DNA from: an uncultured Bacillota bacterium
Lineage (GTDB): Bacteria; Bacillota_I; Bacilli_A; RFN20; CAG-288
Length of the DNA: 64,000 nucleotides
Direction of reading: 5' to 3'
Assembly (NCBI GenBank): GCA_949300365.1
Contig: CASGEC010000004.1
Coordinates: forward strand, 1-64,000
The notes under the pieces were generated by a model, which did no database searches, had not been told where the DNA came from, and saw nothing but the letters and a program-made list of their open reading frames with translations. This document shows, piece after piece, positions 14,335-23,756 of the stretch (positions are counted from its first letter, which is position 1; each line of letters begins with the position of its first letter). A program made the position numbers and the translations under genes.

Positions 14335-15048
14335 ATGTATAAGCGCATCATGATCAAGATTTCCGGCGAAGCCTTGGAGGACAAGGAAAACCATCTTCCC
14401 TACAATACGGCGTTCCTCGAAAGCATCTATTCCATGGTCCACCACATCCAGGAGAAAGGCATTGAAATCATGATCGTCGTCGGCGGGGGAAACATCTTCC
14501 GCGGCCGTATCGCCAGCTCCATCGGCGTGGATAGGGCAACGGGTGACTACATGGGCATGCTGGCCACGTTGATGAATGCCATGGCTCTGCAATCCTTCTT
14601 CGAGAACAGGGGAATGGATTGCCGTGTCCTTTCCGCCCTTCCTCTCAATGCCTGCTGCGAACCCTATATCCGCCGCAAGGCCCTCAGACATCTGGAAAAG
14701 AAGCGTGTCGTCATCTTCGCCGCCGGCATCGGAAGCCCCTACTTCACGACCGATACCTGCACGGCCTTAAGGGCCAAGGAGATGATGGCCGACTGCATCT
14801 TCATGGGCAAGAACGGCGTCGATGGCGTCTATTCCGACGATCCCAGGAAGAACCCCGATGCGAAGCTTCTCAGGAAGATCACCTATCACGACATCCTCGC
14901 CAAGAGCCTTCAGGTCATGGACAATACCGCCGTCGGCCTTCTTGAGGACACCAACATCGAGATCCGCGTCTTCAACATGGCCGATCCCAACAATGCCCTC
15001 CGCCTTATCGAAGGCGAGGAAATCGGCACTTTGATTTCCCGGAATTAG
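14335..15048 (+). CDS. pyrH: Uridylate kinase
   Basis: The 237-residue UMP kinase of the amino-acid kinase fold converts UMP to UDP for RNA, DNA and cell-wall sugar nucleotides. It shows KRIMIKISGEAL, the glycine-rich VVGGGNIFRG, DYMGMLATLMNAMAL and TGSPYFTTDT-like SPYFTTDTCTALRA. The start follows GGAGG. It lies between tsf and frr, the conserved order in Bacillota. Confidence 0.97.
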   Translation: MYKRIMIKISGEALEDKENHLPYNTAFLESIYSMVHHIQEKGIEIMIVVGGGNIFRGRIASSIGVDRATGDYMGMLATLMNAMALQSFFENRGMDCRVLSALPLNACCEPYIRRKALRHLEKKRVVIFAAGIGSPYFTTDTCTALRAKEMMADCIFMGKNGVDGVYSDDPRKNPDAKLLRKITYHDILAKSLQVMDNTAVGLLEDTNIEIRVFNMADPNNALRLIEGEEIGTLISRN

Positions 15049-15109
15049 TTTCCATGTCACCCCTGTTCTAGTAGAATAGTATTGTGTTTACAAACTGGAG
15101 GTCTCCAAT

Positions 15110-15652
15110 ATGGCTATTTTGAATGAATGCATTGAAAAGATGGAAAAGACGCTTGCTTCCCTCAGGGATTCCTTTGGCACCCTTCGTGCCGGACGCGTTT
15201 CCCCAGCCCTGCTCGACAAGGTCATGGTTCATGTCTACGATTCCAACATGCCCCTGAAGCATGTCGCTTCCATCACCGTCTCCTCCGCGACCGATCTTAT
15301 CGTCAAGCCCTTTGATCCTTCCACGTCCAAGGATATCCTCGGCGGCATCAACAAGGCGGACCTCGGTTGCAATCCCGTCGTCAACGGTGGCGCCATCGTC
15401 CTCAAGTTCCCGGCTCCGAGCGAAGACAGAAGACAGGAACTCATCAAGCAGTGCAAGAAGTATGCCGAGGACGGCAAGGTTGCCCTCCGCAACATCCGCA
15501 AGGACTACAACAACAAGGTCAAGAAGGACGAGACCCTCTCCGAAGACCAGCAGCACGACGTCCTCGATGACATCCAGAAGGCAACCGACGAGCACACCAA
15601 GAAGGTCGACCAGATGCTCGCCGAGAAGATCAAGGACATCGAGACCATCTAA
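15110..15652 (+). CDS. frr: Ribosome recycling factor
   Basis: The 180-residue factor splits post-termination ribosomes together with EF-G. Typical segments are LRAGRVSPALLDKVMV, VSSATDLIVKPFDPS and VALRNIRKDYNNKVKK. It starts at an ATG with GGAGG eight bases upstream, 61 bases after pyrH, and its stop is followed at once by the GTG of uppS. Confidence 0.97.
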   Translation: MAILNECIEKMEKTLASLRDSFGTLRAGRVSPALLDKVMVHVYDSNMPLKHVASITVSSATDLIVKPFDPSTSKDILGGINKADLGCNPVVNGGAIVLKFPAPSEDRRQELIKQCKKYAEDGKVALRNIRKDYNNKVKKDETLSEDQQHDVLDDIQKATDEHTKKVDQMLAEKIKDIETI

Positions 15653-16372
15653 GTGAGCCAAGACCTTCGTCACATCGCCTTTATCATGGATGGCAACGGA
15701 AGGTGGGCCAAGAAGAGGCTCCTTCCCCGCTCCATGGGACATCGGGCCGGTGTCAAGCGAATCAAGGAAATCATCACGGCCTGTTTCGAGGACTATGGCA
15801 TCCATACGGCCTCCCTCTATTGCTTTTCCACGGAGAACTGGAATCGGCCCAAGGATGAGATAACGACCCTCTTCCGCCTTCTGAGGACATTCTTCGAAAA
15901 GGAAATCGACTACTTCCGGAAGAAGGACGTCCGCATCCGCGTCTTGGGCTTTCTTGAGGACGAAAGAATCCCCGAGGATACCCGCAAGACGATCCTGCAG
16001 GCGATGGAAGACACCAAGGACTGCAAAAGCCATGTCTTCAACGTCCTCTTCAACTACGGCGGAAGACAGGAGATCCTTTTTGCCACAAAGAAGATCGCCC
16101 AGAAGGTCAAGGATGGAAAGCTGGATGTCGATACCTTGACGGAAAAGGATTTCGAGGCTGAGCTTTTCACCGGAGCGGAGGATTCCAACGTCGACCTTCT
16201 CGTTAGGACCTCCGGCGAGGAGAGGCTTTCCAATTGCCTTCTCTATCAGATCGCCTACTCCGAATTCCTGTTTACCGATACCTATTGGCCGGATTTCGAC
16301 AAGACGGAACTGGCCAAGTGCATCGACATCTACAACCACCGCAACAGACGCTTTGGAGCCATAAAGGAATGA
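15653..16372 (+). CDS. uppS: Undecaprenyl diphosphate synthase
   Basis: The 239-residue cis-prenyltransferase makes the C55 lipid carrier for cell-wall synthesis. The active-site loop HIAFIMDGNGRWAKKR, the YCFSTENWNRP segment and DLLVRTSGEERLSNCLLYQ are complete. The GTG start touches the frr stop, indicating translational coupling. Its stop overlaps the cdsA start as ATGA. Confidence 0.96.
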   Translation: MSQDLRHIAFIMDGNGRWAKKRLLPRSMGHRAGVKRIKEIITACFEDYGIHTASLYCFSTENWNRPKDEITTLFRLLRTFFEKEIDYFRKKDVRIRVLGFLEDERIPEDTRKTILQAMEDTKDCKSHVFNVLFNYGGRQEILFATKKIAQKVKDGKLDVDTLTEKDFEAELFTGAEDSNVDLLVRTSGEERLSNCLLYQIAYSEFLFTDTYWPDFDKTELAKCIDIYNHRNRRFGAIKE

Positions 16373-17478
16373 TCAACAAGATTTCGCTCTCTTCCAAGAG
16401 CTCGATGGTCAAGAGGATCCTGACCGGTATCGTCCTGATGGCCGTCGTCATTCCATGCATCGCCTTTGGAAACTGGCCCTTCTTCGTCCTTTCCATCCTC
16501 CTTTCCGTTGTCGGTATCCATGAGATACTCAGGGCCCCGGGCTCGGGACGCTATTCCCTTTTGGTGAAGATCGTCGTCTATCTCTTCGTCCTCTCCTTTA
16601 TCTATTGGACCTTCATCAAAAGCTGGGTGGGATCGGATACGCCCAATCCCTTCACCGGCTCCTCGGAATTCGCCTTGGACAATATCTTCGTCTCGATCCT
16701 GGGCATCGTCCTTTATGCGATGGTGCTCTTCCTTATCTCGGTCTCGACCCCGAAATTCCAGCTCTCCGATGCGACCTATCTCTTCACCGTCGGCCTCTTC
16801 TTTGCCTTGGGCTTCCAGGGAATGCTCTTCTTACGCTATTTCCCAAACAGCAATGGTATCACCTATCTCACCGCTATAAGCGACACTTCCGTCTTCGTTC
16901 CTTGGGGACAGAATGTCACGTGTGGGAACTATTTTGAGCAATACTATCTCAGCCATGGCCTGAACAAGACGTTCAACTCCTGCCTGGTCTTTATCTTCAT
17001 GCTTCTAGGCACCTGGGGAGCGGATGTCGGGGCGTATTTTGTCGGTGTCCTCTTTGGCAAGCACCGCATGAATCCCCGCATCTCCCCGCACAAGACATGG
17101 GAAGGCTTCTTCGGCGGCTTTGTCTTCTCGATGCTCTGCTCCCTGGGCTTTGCGGCTATCTGCGAATACGCCTTTGATTCACCCTTGGTTCCTGGCATCC
17201 TCCAGTTCCAGAATTCGCCCCTTCTTCTTACCATGAACACGATGAACGGCGTCTGCTGGCCCTTCCTTGTCGGCATCGCCTTTTTGATGCCCATTGTCGG
17301 CAATGTGGGCGGCTTTACCTTCTCCTTGATCAAGAGACAGTTTGGCATCAAGGACTTCGGCACGATCTTCCCGGGACATGGCGGCGTCATCGATCGCTTT
17401 GACTCCATCCTCACCAACTCGATCATGATCGCCATCATCCTGCTTATCACCGCTAACGGATGGAACCTTTTAGTATGA
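16369..17478 (+). CDS. cdsA: Phosphatidate cytidylyltransferase
   Basis: The 369-residue multi-pass membrane enzyme makes CDP-diacylglycerol for phospholipid synthesis. The CdsA signature is seen near the C-terminus as FSLIKRQFGIKDFGTIFPGH followed by GGVIDRFDS. It is longer than the roughly 270-residue norm because of an extended central loop (about residues 80-190). The start at 16369 overlaps the uppS stop; an in-frame upstream ATG would lie far inside uppS and is rejected. dxr overlaps its end. Confidence 0.93.
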   Translation: MINKISLSSKSSMVKRILTGIVLMAVVIPCIAFGNWPFFVLSILLSVVGIHEILRAPGSGRYSLLVKIVVYLFVLSFIYWTFIKSWVGSDTPNPFTGSSEFALDNIFVSILGIVLYAMVLFLISVSTPKFQLSDATYLFTVGLFFALGFQGMLFLRYFPNSNGITYLTAISDTSVFVPWGQNVTCGNYFEQYYLSHGLNKTFNSCLVFIFMLLGTWGADVGAYFVGVLFGKHRMNPRISPHKTWEGFFGGFVFSMLCSLGFAAICEYAFDSPLVPGILQFQNSPLLLTMNTMNGVCWPFLVGIAFLMPIVGNVGGFTFSLIKRQFGIKDFGTIFPGHGGVIDRFDSILTNSIMIAIILLITANGWNLLV

Positions 17479-18662
17479 TGGAAGAGTTGATTGTCCTTGG
17501 AGCGACCGGAAGCATCGGAAAGCAATGCCTGGATATCCTCAAGTATTCCTTCGATTACGTGCTTGTCGGCGTCTCCCTCAATAGCAAGACGGATGTCCTG
17601 GAGAGTTATCTCCCCTATTTTGACCACCTTCGCTATGTCGCTATCTGCGATCCTGTCGTGGCCGAAAGCTTCCATAGGAAGCATCCATCCTATGTCGTCC
17701 TTTCCGGCGAGAACTGCAATGTCGAGCTTGTCCGGATGGCAAAAGAGGCTTCCGTATTCAATTCCCTGATGGGAAATGTCGGCCTTGCCCCCTCCTTGGA
17801 AGCTTTGAAGAGCGATCGGGACCTCTTCCTTTCCAACAAGGAATCCATCGTCATCGGTTCCTCACTCCTAAAGGAAGTCCTGAAGACCTCCAAGGGAAAG
17901 CTCTATCCGGTCGATAGCGAGCATGTCGGATTGGCTAAGCTTCTTAGCAAGGCGCAGAAGATGGGAATTGACCGCTCTTCTATCGACAAGCTTATCATCA
18001 CGGCGAGCGGCGGCGCCTTAAGGGACATGGCAAAGGAGAGCCTTGCCTCTGTCACGCCGAAGCAGGTCCTTCTTCATCCGACCTGGTCCATGGGCGGAAA
18101 GATCACCGTCGATTCCGCGACGATGGTCAACAAGGGCTATGAGAAGATCGAGGCTTCCTTCCTCTTCGACTGGCCATTGGAAAGAATCGATGCCGTCATC
18201 TGCCGGGAATCCCTGGTCCATGCCCTCCTTTCCTATCGGAAGGATGAAAAGACGCATTACCTTTATGAATATTCCCCCTGCGACATGAAGGTCGCTATCA
18301 GCTATGCCCTCTCCAAAGGGAAGCTGGAAGCCCACGCCAATAGCAAGGAGGACGAGGAGGCTATCCGGAGACTCCACTTCCAGAAGATCGATCCGGACTT
18401 CTATCCCCTCTTTGCCACCACCGTGGATACCTATCGCCGCTATGGAAACGTCGGCATGATCCTCTATAACTTCGTCGACACCAAGGCCATTCAGGCCTTC
18501 CTGGACGGGAGGCTCTCCTTCCTTGGCATCAAGAAGGCCCTTACGCTCTGCACCGCAAGGCTTTCCGCCATAAAGGAGAACCTGACTCTTTCTGGCCTTT
18601 CTTCCCTTGAGAAGAAGCTATCCGCCATCGCCGATACCATCGTCCAGGAAACGATGGACTGA
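17475..18662 (+). CDS. dxr: 1-deoxy-D-xylulose 5-phosphate reductoisomerase
   Basis: The 395-residue enzyme is the second step of the MEP isoprenoid pathway and supplies the precursor used by uppS. It has the NADPH-binding LGATGSIGKQCLDILK, the metal site PVDSEHVGL, TASGGALRDM, and HPTWSMGGKITVDSATMVNK. The ATG at 17475 overlaps the cdsA stop; a second ATG follows at once at 17478. The run uppS-cdsA-dxr-rseP is a standard Bacillota operon. Confidence 0.96.
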   Translation: MMEELIVLGATGSIGKQCLDILKYSFDYVLVGVSLNSKTDVLESYLPYFDHLRYVAICDPVVAESFHRKHPSYVVLSGENCNVELVRMAKEASVFNSLMGNVGLAPSLEALKSDRDLFLSNKESIVIGSSLLKEVLKTSKGKLYPVDSEHVGLAKLLSKAQKMGIDRSSIDKLIITASGGALRDMAKESLASVTPKQVLLHPTWSMGGKITVDSATMVNKGYEKIEASFLFDWPLERIDAVICRESLVHALLSYRKDEKTHYLYEYSPCDMKVAISYALSKGKLEAHANSKEDEEAIRRLHFQKIDPDFYPLFATTVDTYRRYGNVGMILYNFVDTKAIQAFLDGRLSFLGIKKALTLCTARLSAIKENLTLSGLSSLEKKLSAIADTIVQETMD

Positions 18663-18680
18663 CAACAAAGGAGAAAAACC

Positions 18681-20027
18681 ATGGTCATCGTTTATATTCT
18701 GGTCCTCATCGTGGGACTGTGCGTTCTGGTCTGTCTCCATGAACTTGGCCACCTTGTCGTCGCCAAACTCTGCAACGTCTATTGCTTCGAGTATTCGATC
18801 GGTTTCGGCCCGGCCATCTATAAGCACCGCTTCCTCCACAGAAGCAAGGCCGACAGGAAAAGAAGGAAGAACGCCACGCCGCTTTTCAAGGCGCTGACGA
18901 AAGGAATCGACGGCATCCCCGGCGAGACGGAATACGCTATCCGCTGCATTCCCCTTGGCGGCTATGTCGCCATGGCAGGCGAGGACGAGGAGCCGGAAGA
19001 CATCCCCTTTACCCAAGTCCCCAAGGAAAGGACCCTCACTGGCGTCAACCACTTCAAGCAGATTGCTATCATGCTCGCCGGCATCGCCATGAACTTCCTT
19101 GTCGCCTATATCCTCTTCTTCGTCGCCTATGCCTGCTTCCCCCAGACGGTCTATGACTATTCCTCCAATGCCGTCGAGGTCCAGGAGGGCGATGTCCTCT
19201 ATGATGCCGGGCTTCGCACCGGAGACAGGATCGTCGGCTTCTATCAGGTCTATGAGGGAATCAGGACAAAAGACGGAACCTTCATCGAGACATTGACCTT
19301 CCCTGCCCAGGAGGATCAAAAGCCGATCACAAGCTTCCTGGAATACAAGGAAGGAACAAGCGGAACATCGATCGACGACATCCTTCCGACCTGCCTCAAC
19401 TACGCGGCCATGAACCTGACTGCCAATGCCGTCGAGGTCGATATCGGAAATGGCACGAAGGCCCAGGTCGAATGCGTCGAAAACGCCACCAGGACCCTCT
19501 ATATCACCTATGAAAGGGATGGCAAGGAAACAACCCTTGATCCGATCCTCCTTCCTTCTGAGAAGAACGAGGACGGCTCCTATTCCTTCAAGGCCTTCAG
19601 CCTGAGCGCCATCGGTCAGGAGCTGCAACTGACAGCCGGGGAAGCCCTAGAGACAGCAAACTATCAGTTCTCCCGCATGTTTGTCGGTATCTACAAGGCC
19701 CTAGGAGAGCTCTTCACGCCGGATGGCTGGAAGAACGTCGGCGGCATCGTCTCCATCTACAGGGTATCCACCCAAGCCGTCCAGTCGGGCTCTGGAACCT
19801 ACTTCTTCAGCCTCTGGGCCTATATCTCCCTCAACCTCGGCTGCTTCAATCTCATTCCCCTTCCGCCCTTGGATGGCTGGAATGTCCTTATCGCCCTCGG
19901 CGAGACCGTCACCAGGAAGAAATGCCCCAACAAGGTCAAGAACATCCTGGGAACGATCGGCATGGTCCTCCTTATGGGTCTTGCCGTCCTTCTCATCATC
20001 AAGGATATCCTCGTCCCGATCGGATAG
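18681..20027 (+). CDS. rseP: Site-2 intramembrane metalloprotease (RseP/RasP)
   Basis: The 448-residue membrane protease has the zinc motif HELGH at residues 20-24 within the first membrane helix and the second metal-ligand motif LIPLPPLDGW near residue 390. A PDZ-like region lies in between, enlarged by an insert around residues 190-300. Members cut membrane-anchored anti-sigma factors and signal-peptide remnants. It starts behind AAAGGAG 18 bases after dxr and ends at a strong terminator, so it is the last gene of the operon. Confidence 0.92.
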   Translation: MVIVYILVLIVGLCVLVCLHELGHLVVAKLCNVYCFEYSIGFGPAIYKHRFLHRSKADRKRRKNATPLFKALTKGIDGIPGETEYAIRCIPLGGYVAMAGEDEEPEDIPFTQVPKERTLTGVNHFKQIAIMLAGIAMNFLVAYILFFVAYACFPQTVYDYSSNAVEVQEGDVLYDAGLRTGDRIVGFYQVYEGIRTKDGTFIETLTFPAQEDQKPITSFLEYKEGTSGTSIDDILPTCLNYAAMNLTANAVEVDIGNGTKAQVECVENATRTLYITYERDGKETTLDPILLPSEKNEDGSYSFKAFSLSAIGQELQLTAGEALETANYQFSRMFVGIYKALGELFTPDGWKNVGGIVSIYRVSTQAVQSGSGTYFFSLWAYISLNLGCFNLIPLPPLDGWNVLIALGETVTRKKCPNKVKNILGTIGMVLLMGLAVLLIIKDILVPIG

Positions 20028-20033
20028 GAAAGC

Positions 20034-20066
20034 GGCCTGGCACAAAAAAGCCAGGCCATTTTTATT
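20034..20066 (+). terminator. Terminator after rseP
   Basis: GGCCTGGC (20034-20041) pairs with GCCAGGCC (20050-20057) and is followed by ATTTTTATT. It closes the pyrH-rseP operon and separates it from the converging ABC gene. Confidence 0.9.
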
Positions 20067-20085
20067 GCCAGGATATCGGGAAGGA

Positions 20086-22773
20086 CTAATTCCCCCTCAA
20101 CGACCGGACAGGATCCTTTCGGGAGGCGACAAGGCTTGGGACAAGGGAAGAGAGAAGGGCAAGGAAGATCGAAAGCAGGACGAGAAGGAAAGCCGCAAGC
20201 GGAGGAAGAACGGCAATATGCTCGACCCCGTAGTAGGGGAAGAAGGAAACGGCCAGGGCATTGACGGCAAGGGTGGAAAGATAGCCTAGGATCACGCCTA
20301 AGACACCGCTGATAAGACCCAGGAGGACGCTCATCAGGGCAAAGATAAAGAAGACATGCCTCTTTCCAAAGCCGAGGGCACGGAAAAGACCGATCTCCCT
20401 AGTCTTCTCCAGGACATTGGCATAGAGGATGCTGGCGATAAGGAAAACGGCGACGACAAGCGAGATCGAGGTGAAGAGGATCAGGATGAGGAAGATGATA
20501 TCCAGGACCATCTCGAGGTTGGAGAAGATCATCTCGGGAAGGTCGGTCGTCTTGATGCTGTCCTTTCCCTGCTCCATAAGCCTTTCGTTATAGGCATCGA
20601 TATAGTCGACGATCTTCTTCTTTGCCTGAAAGTCCTTCGGGTAGATGGTGATGGAGGAGATCGTGTTGTCGACACCGAAGAAGCGCCTGTTGGTGAGGTA
20701 TTGCTCCACGTCGCTTCCTTCCGTCGCACTGTCCAGGATCGAGCGGGTGACAAGATGGCCCGTCCCATCGAAGGTGAGATAGATATTGTCCTCATAGCTC
20801 TTGGCGATGGCACAGCGGTGGTCTTCCTCCGGATCGATCTTGCCGTTCCTGTTCTCGTCGACAAAGGAAGGCGAGTTGTTCTCCAAGACATACTCGGCAA
20901 AGGCTGGCGTGTAGTAGACACCAGACCTTAACGAAGGCAAGAAGGCTTCCTTCTTCGGCTTGAGGATCGCGGTAATGGAGACATCAAGGCCCTTCGTCTC
21001 ATCGAGGAGGTAGTCTTTCTTCTCCTGCTCGGTCATGGTCCGATAGAGGGAAAGGTCCTTTGTCTGGAAGAGCGAAAGGAAGAAATCCTCGACCTCGTCC
21101 TCGTCTGTGAAGTCGACGGAGTCGATATCCTTGGCATAGGAAGGAAGATCGACGTATTGGATGAGCTTTCGCATCAGCTCCTCGTCAAAGTCCTCCCGGG
21201 ACATGTTCTCGCTTAGTCCCATGTCTAAGAGGCTATAGAGGGAAAGGCCATCGTTCTGCAGATCGTATTGCCTCTTGAGGAAGATACCGTTTGTCTCGAT
21301 GGGATTGTAGGGATCGGTGATGTCGACGTAGTAGTCATCGTTGGGAATGAGCTTCAGCTTATGGCTCAGGATGGTATCGAAATCGATCCTGTCATAGCCG
21401 TCCTTCTTTGAGGAAGGGGAATCGATGCCCAAGGCGGAAAGGGCCAAGGAACCGATCGAATTGTCCCCTTCCAGGACGATTGCCATCTCCCCGGCCTTTT
21501 CCGGATAGCTTCCATAGACATCATATTGCCCAAGGATGTCTTCCGTAAAGGAGGGAAGCTCCTTGAAGTTGATCTCGTCCGAGAAAACGGTCGACAGGAA
21601 AGAGTCCCTTCCCTTGCTCGTGGTCACGACGTTTCCCGTCTTGTCGCTTAAGGAGACGAGGTTGAAGGCAAGGCCGTTTCGCATCTTCATGTCGGAAAGA
21701 AGGCTCGGATCGATATCCCTCATGTAGTTGACGAAATCATCCGTAATGGCATTGGTCGAATACATCGTATTGACCGATGAGGTAAGATAGGCATTCTCAT
21801 CGTCTCTCCGCAACGTGTTTCCCACAGAGGAAGTGGCCAAGGTCGATGATGGCAAGACGATTTCCTCGATGACAAGCGGCACTTCCTTCAGGATCTGCTC
21901 CTCAAGATTGGAGACATAGGACTGGAAACCGGAATAGATGGCAAGGATCAAAGTAAGGCCGAAGACGGAGATAGCCAAACCGATGGATGTCAGGATCGTC
22001 TTGACCTTCTTTCCAAAGAGGAAGGCGCTGGAAAGGGAAAGGATCTTCCTTAGGGCCAGGGAGAAGGGATGTTCTTCATCCTTGACGGGTTGGCTTTGCT
22101 CCGCGATGGGCATTCCTGAGGTCTTTGTCTTTCCGTCCGCAATCGTGACGATCATGTCGGCATAGTCCGTGGCAAGTTCCCTGTTGTGGGTGACCATCAC
22201 CACAAGCCTATCCTTGGAGATGGCCTTCAGGATGTCGGCCACGACCTTGCTGTTTCGATTGTCCAAAGAGCCCGTCGGCTCATCGGCCAAAAGGACACGT
22301 GGCGAATTGACGATGGCACGAAGGATAGCCACGCGTTGCTTCTCCCCGCCGCTGAGGTTCTTTGCCTTCCTCTTTCCAAAACCGCTCAGGCCGATAGAGG
22401 AAAGAAGACTATCCACCTTTTCCTCCGCTTCCCTTCTTCCTTTCCCGGAGAAGGAAAGGAGGATGTTGTCACGGACAGAAAGCTCCTCCACCAGGACGAA
22501 ATCCTGGAAGACGAAGCCGATCTTATGATTGCGGAAGGAATCCAAATCCTTTCCCTCAAGTTGGGAAACGTCCTTCCCATCAAAAAGATAGCGGCCCTTG
22601 AAATCCCTATCCAGAAGGCCGAGGATATTCAAGAAAGTCGTCTTTCCGCTTCCGGAATCGCCAAGGATTGCGACAAAGCCCTTGTCGGGAAGGGAAAGGG
22701 AGATGTCCTCAAGGACAGGAATCTCTTCCTCTTGGGTATGGTATGTCTTCGAAAGTCCTTCGATCTGGATCAT
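20086..22773 (-). CDS. ABC transporter, fused ATPase and MacB-type permease
   Basis: The 895-residue protein has an N-terminal ATPase (Walker A GDSGSGKTT near 37-45, signature NLSGGEKQRVAI, Walker B LLADEPTGSLD). It is followed by a membrane helix near residue 240, a large extracellular domain of about 400 residues, and three C-terminal helices of the FtsX/MacB type. Such fusions export peptides or lipids or act as mechanotransmission machines. The start at ATG 22773 begins the ABC domain (MIQIEGLSKTYHTQEEE) behind a GAGGGCGGG purine stretch. It is a single-gene unit; the substrate is unknown. Confidence 0.88.
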   Translation of the reverse strand: MIQIEGLSKTYHTQEEEIPVLEDISLSLPDKGFVAILGDSGSGKTTFLNILGLLDRDFKGRYLFDGKDVSQLEGKDLDSFRNHKIGFVFQDFVLVEELSVRDNILLSFSGKGRREAEEKVDSLLSSIGLSGFGKRKAKNLSGGEKQRVAILRAIVNSPRVLLADEPTGSLDNRNSKVVADILKAISKDRLVVMVTHNRELATDYADMIVTIADGKTKTSGMPIAEQSQPVKDEEHPFSLALRKILSLSSAFLFGKKVKTILTSIGLAISVFGLTLILAIYSGFQSYVSNLEEQILKEVPLVIEEIVLPSSTLATSSVGNTLRRDDENAYLTSSVNTMYSTNAITDDFVNYMRDIDPSLLSDMKMRNGLAFNLVSLSDKTGNVVTTSKGRDSFLSTVFSDEINFKELPSFTEDILGQYDVYGSYPEKAGEMAIVLEGDNSIGSLALSALGIDSPSSKKDGYDRIDFDTILSHKLKLIPNDDYYVDITDPYNPIETNGIFLKRQYDLQNDGLSLYSLLDMGLSENMSREDFDEELMRKLIQYVDLPSYAKDIDSVDFTDEDEVEDFFLSLFQTKDLSLYRTMTEQEKKDYLLDETKGLDVSITAILKPKKEAFLPSLRSGVYYTPAFAEYVLENNSPSFVDENRNGKIDPEEDHRCAIAKSYEDNIYLTFDGTGHLVTRSILDSATEGSDVEQYLTNRRFFGVDNTISSITIYPKDFQAKKKIVDYIDAYNERLMEQGKDSIKTTDLPEMIFSNLEMVLDIIFLILILFTSISLVVAVFLIASILYANVLEKTREIGLFRALGFGKRHVFFIFALMSVLLGLISGVLGVILGYLSTLAVNALAVSFFPYYGVEHIAVLPPLAAFLLVLLSIFLALLSSLVPSLVASRKDPVRSLRGN

Positions 22774-22965
22774 TTTCCCGCCCTCTTTCCCTTCCGGAAA
22801 ACATCGTTTTCCTATTATTCTATCGGGAAAAAGGCGCGAGAAGAAGAGAAAAGAGCCACTTTCAGGAAGAAGGAAGGAAAAAGCAAGGAAGGTGGCAAAA
22901 GGATCAAGGCAGGGCAAAGGATATGTCAATCCGGTTTTGCTCACTGGGCTTCCATAGCAAGAAGG

Positions 22966-23066
22966 AGAGGGCTGTGAGACGATAGGATTACCTATCCCTT
23001 AAGCCGACAACAAAAGGGTGAGGAAGGATTCCTGGAACGAAAACACTCCTGAGAGGACAGCCCTCT
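22966..23066. ncRNA. Candidate structured RNA, class unknown
   Basis: AGAGGGCTGT (22966-22975) and ACAGCCCTCT (23057-23066) form a perfect 10-bp closing stem around 81 bases. Inside lie hairpins GATAGG-ATTA-CCTATC (22981-22996), CCCTT...AAGGG (22996-23017) and AGGAA-GGA-TTCCT (23021-23033). On the plus strand the closing stem is followed by TGTTT. On the minus strand it would sit about 190 bases upstream of the ABC gene. I could not match it to SRP RNA, 6S RNA or a riboswitch. No gene occupies 22774-23158. Confidence 0.4.
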
Positions 23067-23157
23067 TGTTTCCACGCCATTTTCAAGAATTGTAAGGGAG
23101 GCGGTCTCTTAAGGAACGATTGAAGCTGAAACAAATTACATTAGATAAAGAAGAAAA

Positions 23158-23187
23158 GAAAAAGCCATGGCAATTGCTGCCATGGCT
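23158..23187 (-). terminator. Terminator after hsp20
   Basis: AGCCATGGCA (23163-23172) pairs with TGCCATGGCT (23178-23187). On the minus strand the stem is followed by TTTTTCTTTTC, 20 bases past the hsp20 stop. Confidence 0.88.
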
Positions 23188-23207
23188 GGTGTTTGAAAGC
23201 TGCTGAA

Positions 23208-23681
23208 TCAGAGAACCTGAACGAACTCTTCCTTCTCGGATTCGGGTGCTTTCTTCGGGACGTTGATCACAAGGACGCCGTTTTCCATCTTCGCGGTGAC
23301 ATCCTTCGTCTTCAGGCCTTCACCGACATAGAAGCTCCTGGAGAAGCTACCGGATTCCCTCTCGTAATGGATGTACTTGTCCTTGCTATCATCGCTCTTC
23401 TTGTTGAAGGTGGCGCTCACGACAAGGTATCCGTTGCGGACAGCGACCTTGAGGTCTTTCTTGTCGATGCCAGGGACTTCCATCTCAAGCTCATAGTGAT
23501 CGTCGGCATCCTTGATGTCGGTCTTCATGATATTGTAGTCACCATCATGGAAGTCCGGCAGATCATCGAAGAAATTGAAGAGAGGGGAAAGGAAGGAATG
23601 ATAGGCTTCCCTCTTGGCTGCGACGTTCTCCTTCTTCTCGACGGCCGTCTTCTTGACGGTATTGTTCTTGTTTTCGGTCAT
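23208..23681 (-). CDS. hsp20: Small heat shock protein Hsp20
   Basis: The 157-residue chaperone has an alpha-crystallin domain from about residue 52 (MKTDIKDADDHYELEMEVPG) to 145 (MENGVLVINVPKK), and a short N-terminal tail rich in Lys and Glu. It holds unfolding proteins for refolding. The ATG at 23681 follows GGAGG. The gene is monocistronic: a promoter and two CIRCE-type boxes lie upstream and a terminator follows. HrcA control of an hsp20 gene is inferred from the CIRCE boxes. Confidence 0.93.
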   Translation of the reverse strand: MTENKNNTVKKTAVEKKENVAAKREAYHSFLSPLFNFFDDLPDFHDGDYNIMKTDIKDADDHYELEMEVPGIDKKDLKVAVRNGYLVVSATFNKKSDDSKDKYIHYERESGSFSRSFYVGEGLKTKDVTAKMENGVLVINVPKKAPESEKEEFVQVL

Positions 23682-23697
23682 TGTGTATTGCCTCCAT

Positions 23698-23724
23698 TTA
23701 GCACTCGTCTTTCTCAAGTGCTAA
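23698..23724 (-). promoter_or_regulatory. CIRCE element, HrcA operator
   Basis: TTAGCACTC-N9-AAGTGCTAA differs from the CIRCE consensus (TTAGCACTC-N9-GAGTGCTAA) at one base. It lies between the -10 box and the ribosome site of hsp20, the classical position for HrcA repression. Confidence 0.92.
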
Positions 23725-23728
23725 CCAT

Positions 23729-23756
23729 AGTATAGACCAAAGTTAGCAGATTTCAA
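23729..23756 (-). promoter_or_regulatory. hsp20 promoter
   Basis: On the minus strand TTGAAA (23751-23756) and TATACT (23729-23734) are spaced by 16 bp, a sigma-A type promoter. It is bracketed by the two CIRCE-type boxes. Confidence 0.75.

Noticed and set aside
22966..23066. Signal recognition particle RNA
   Set aside because: The conserved GGAAG/GCAG-type internal loop motif of helix 8 is absent.
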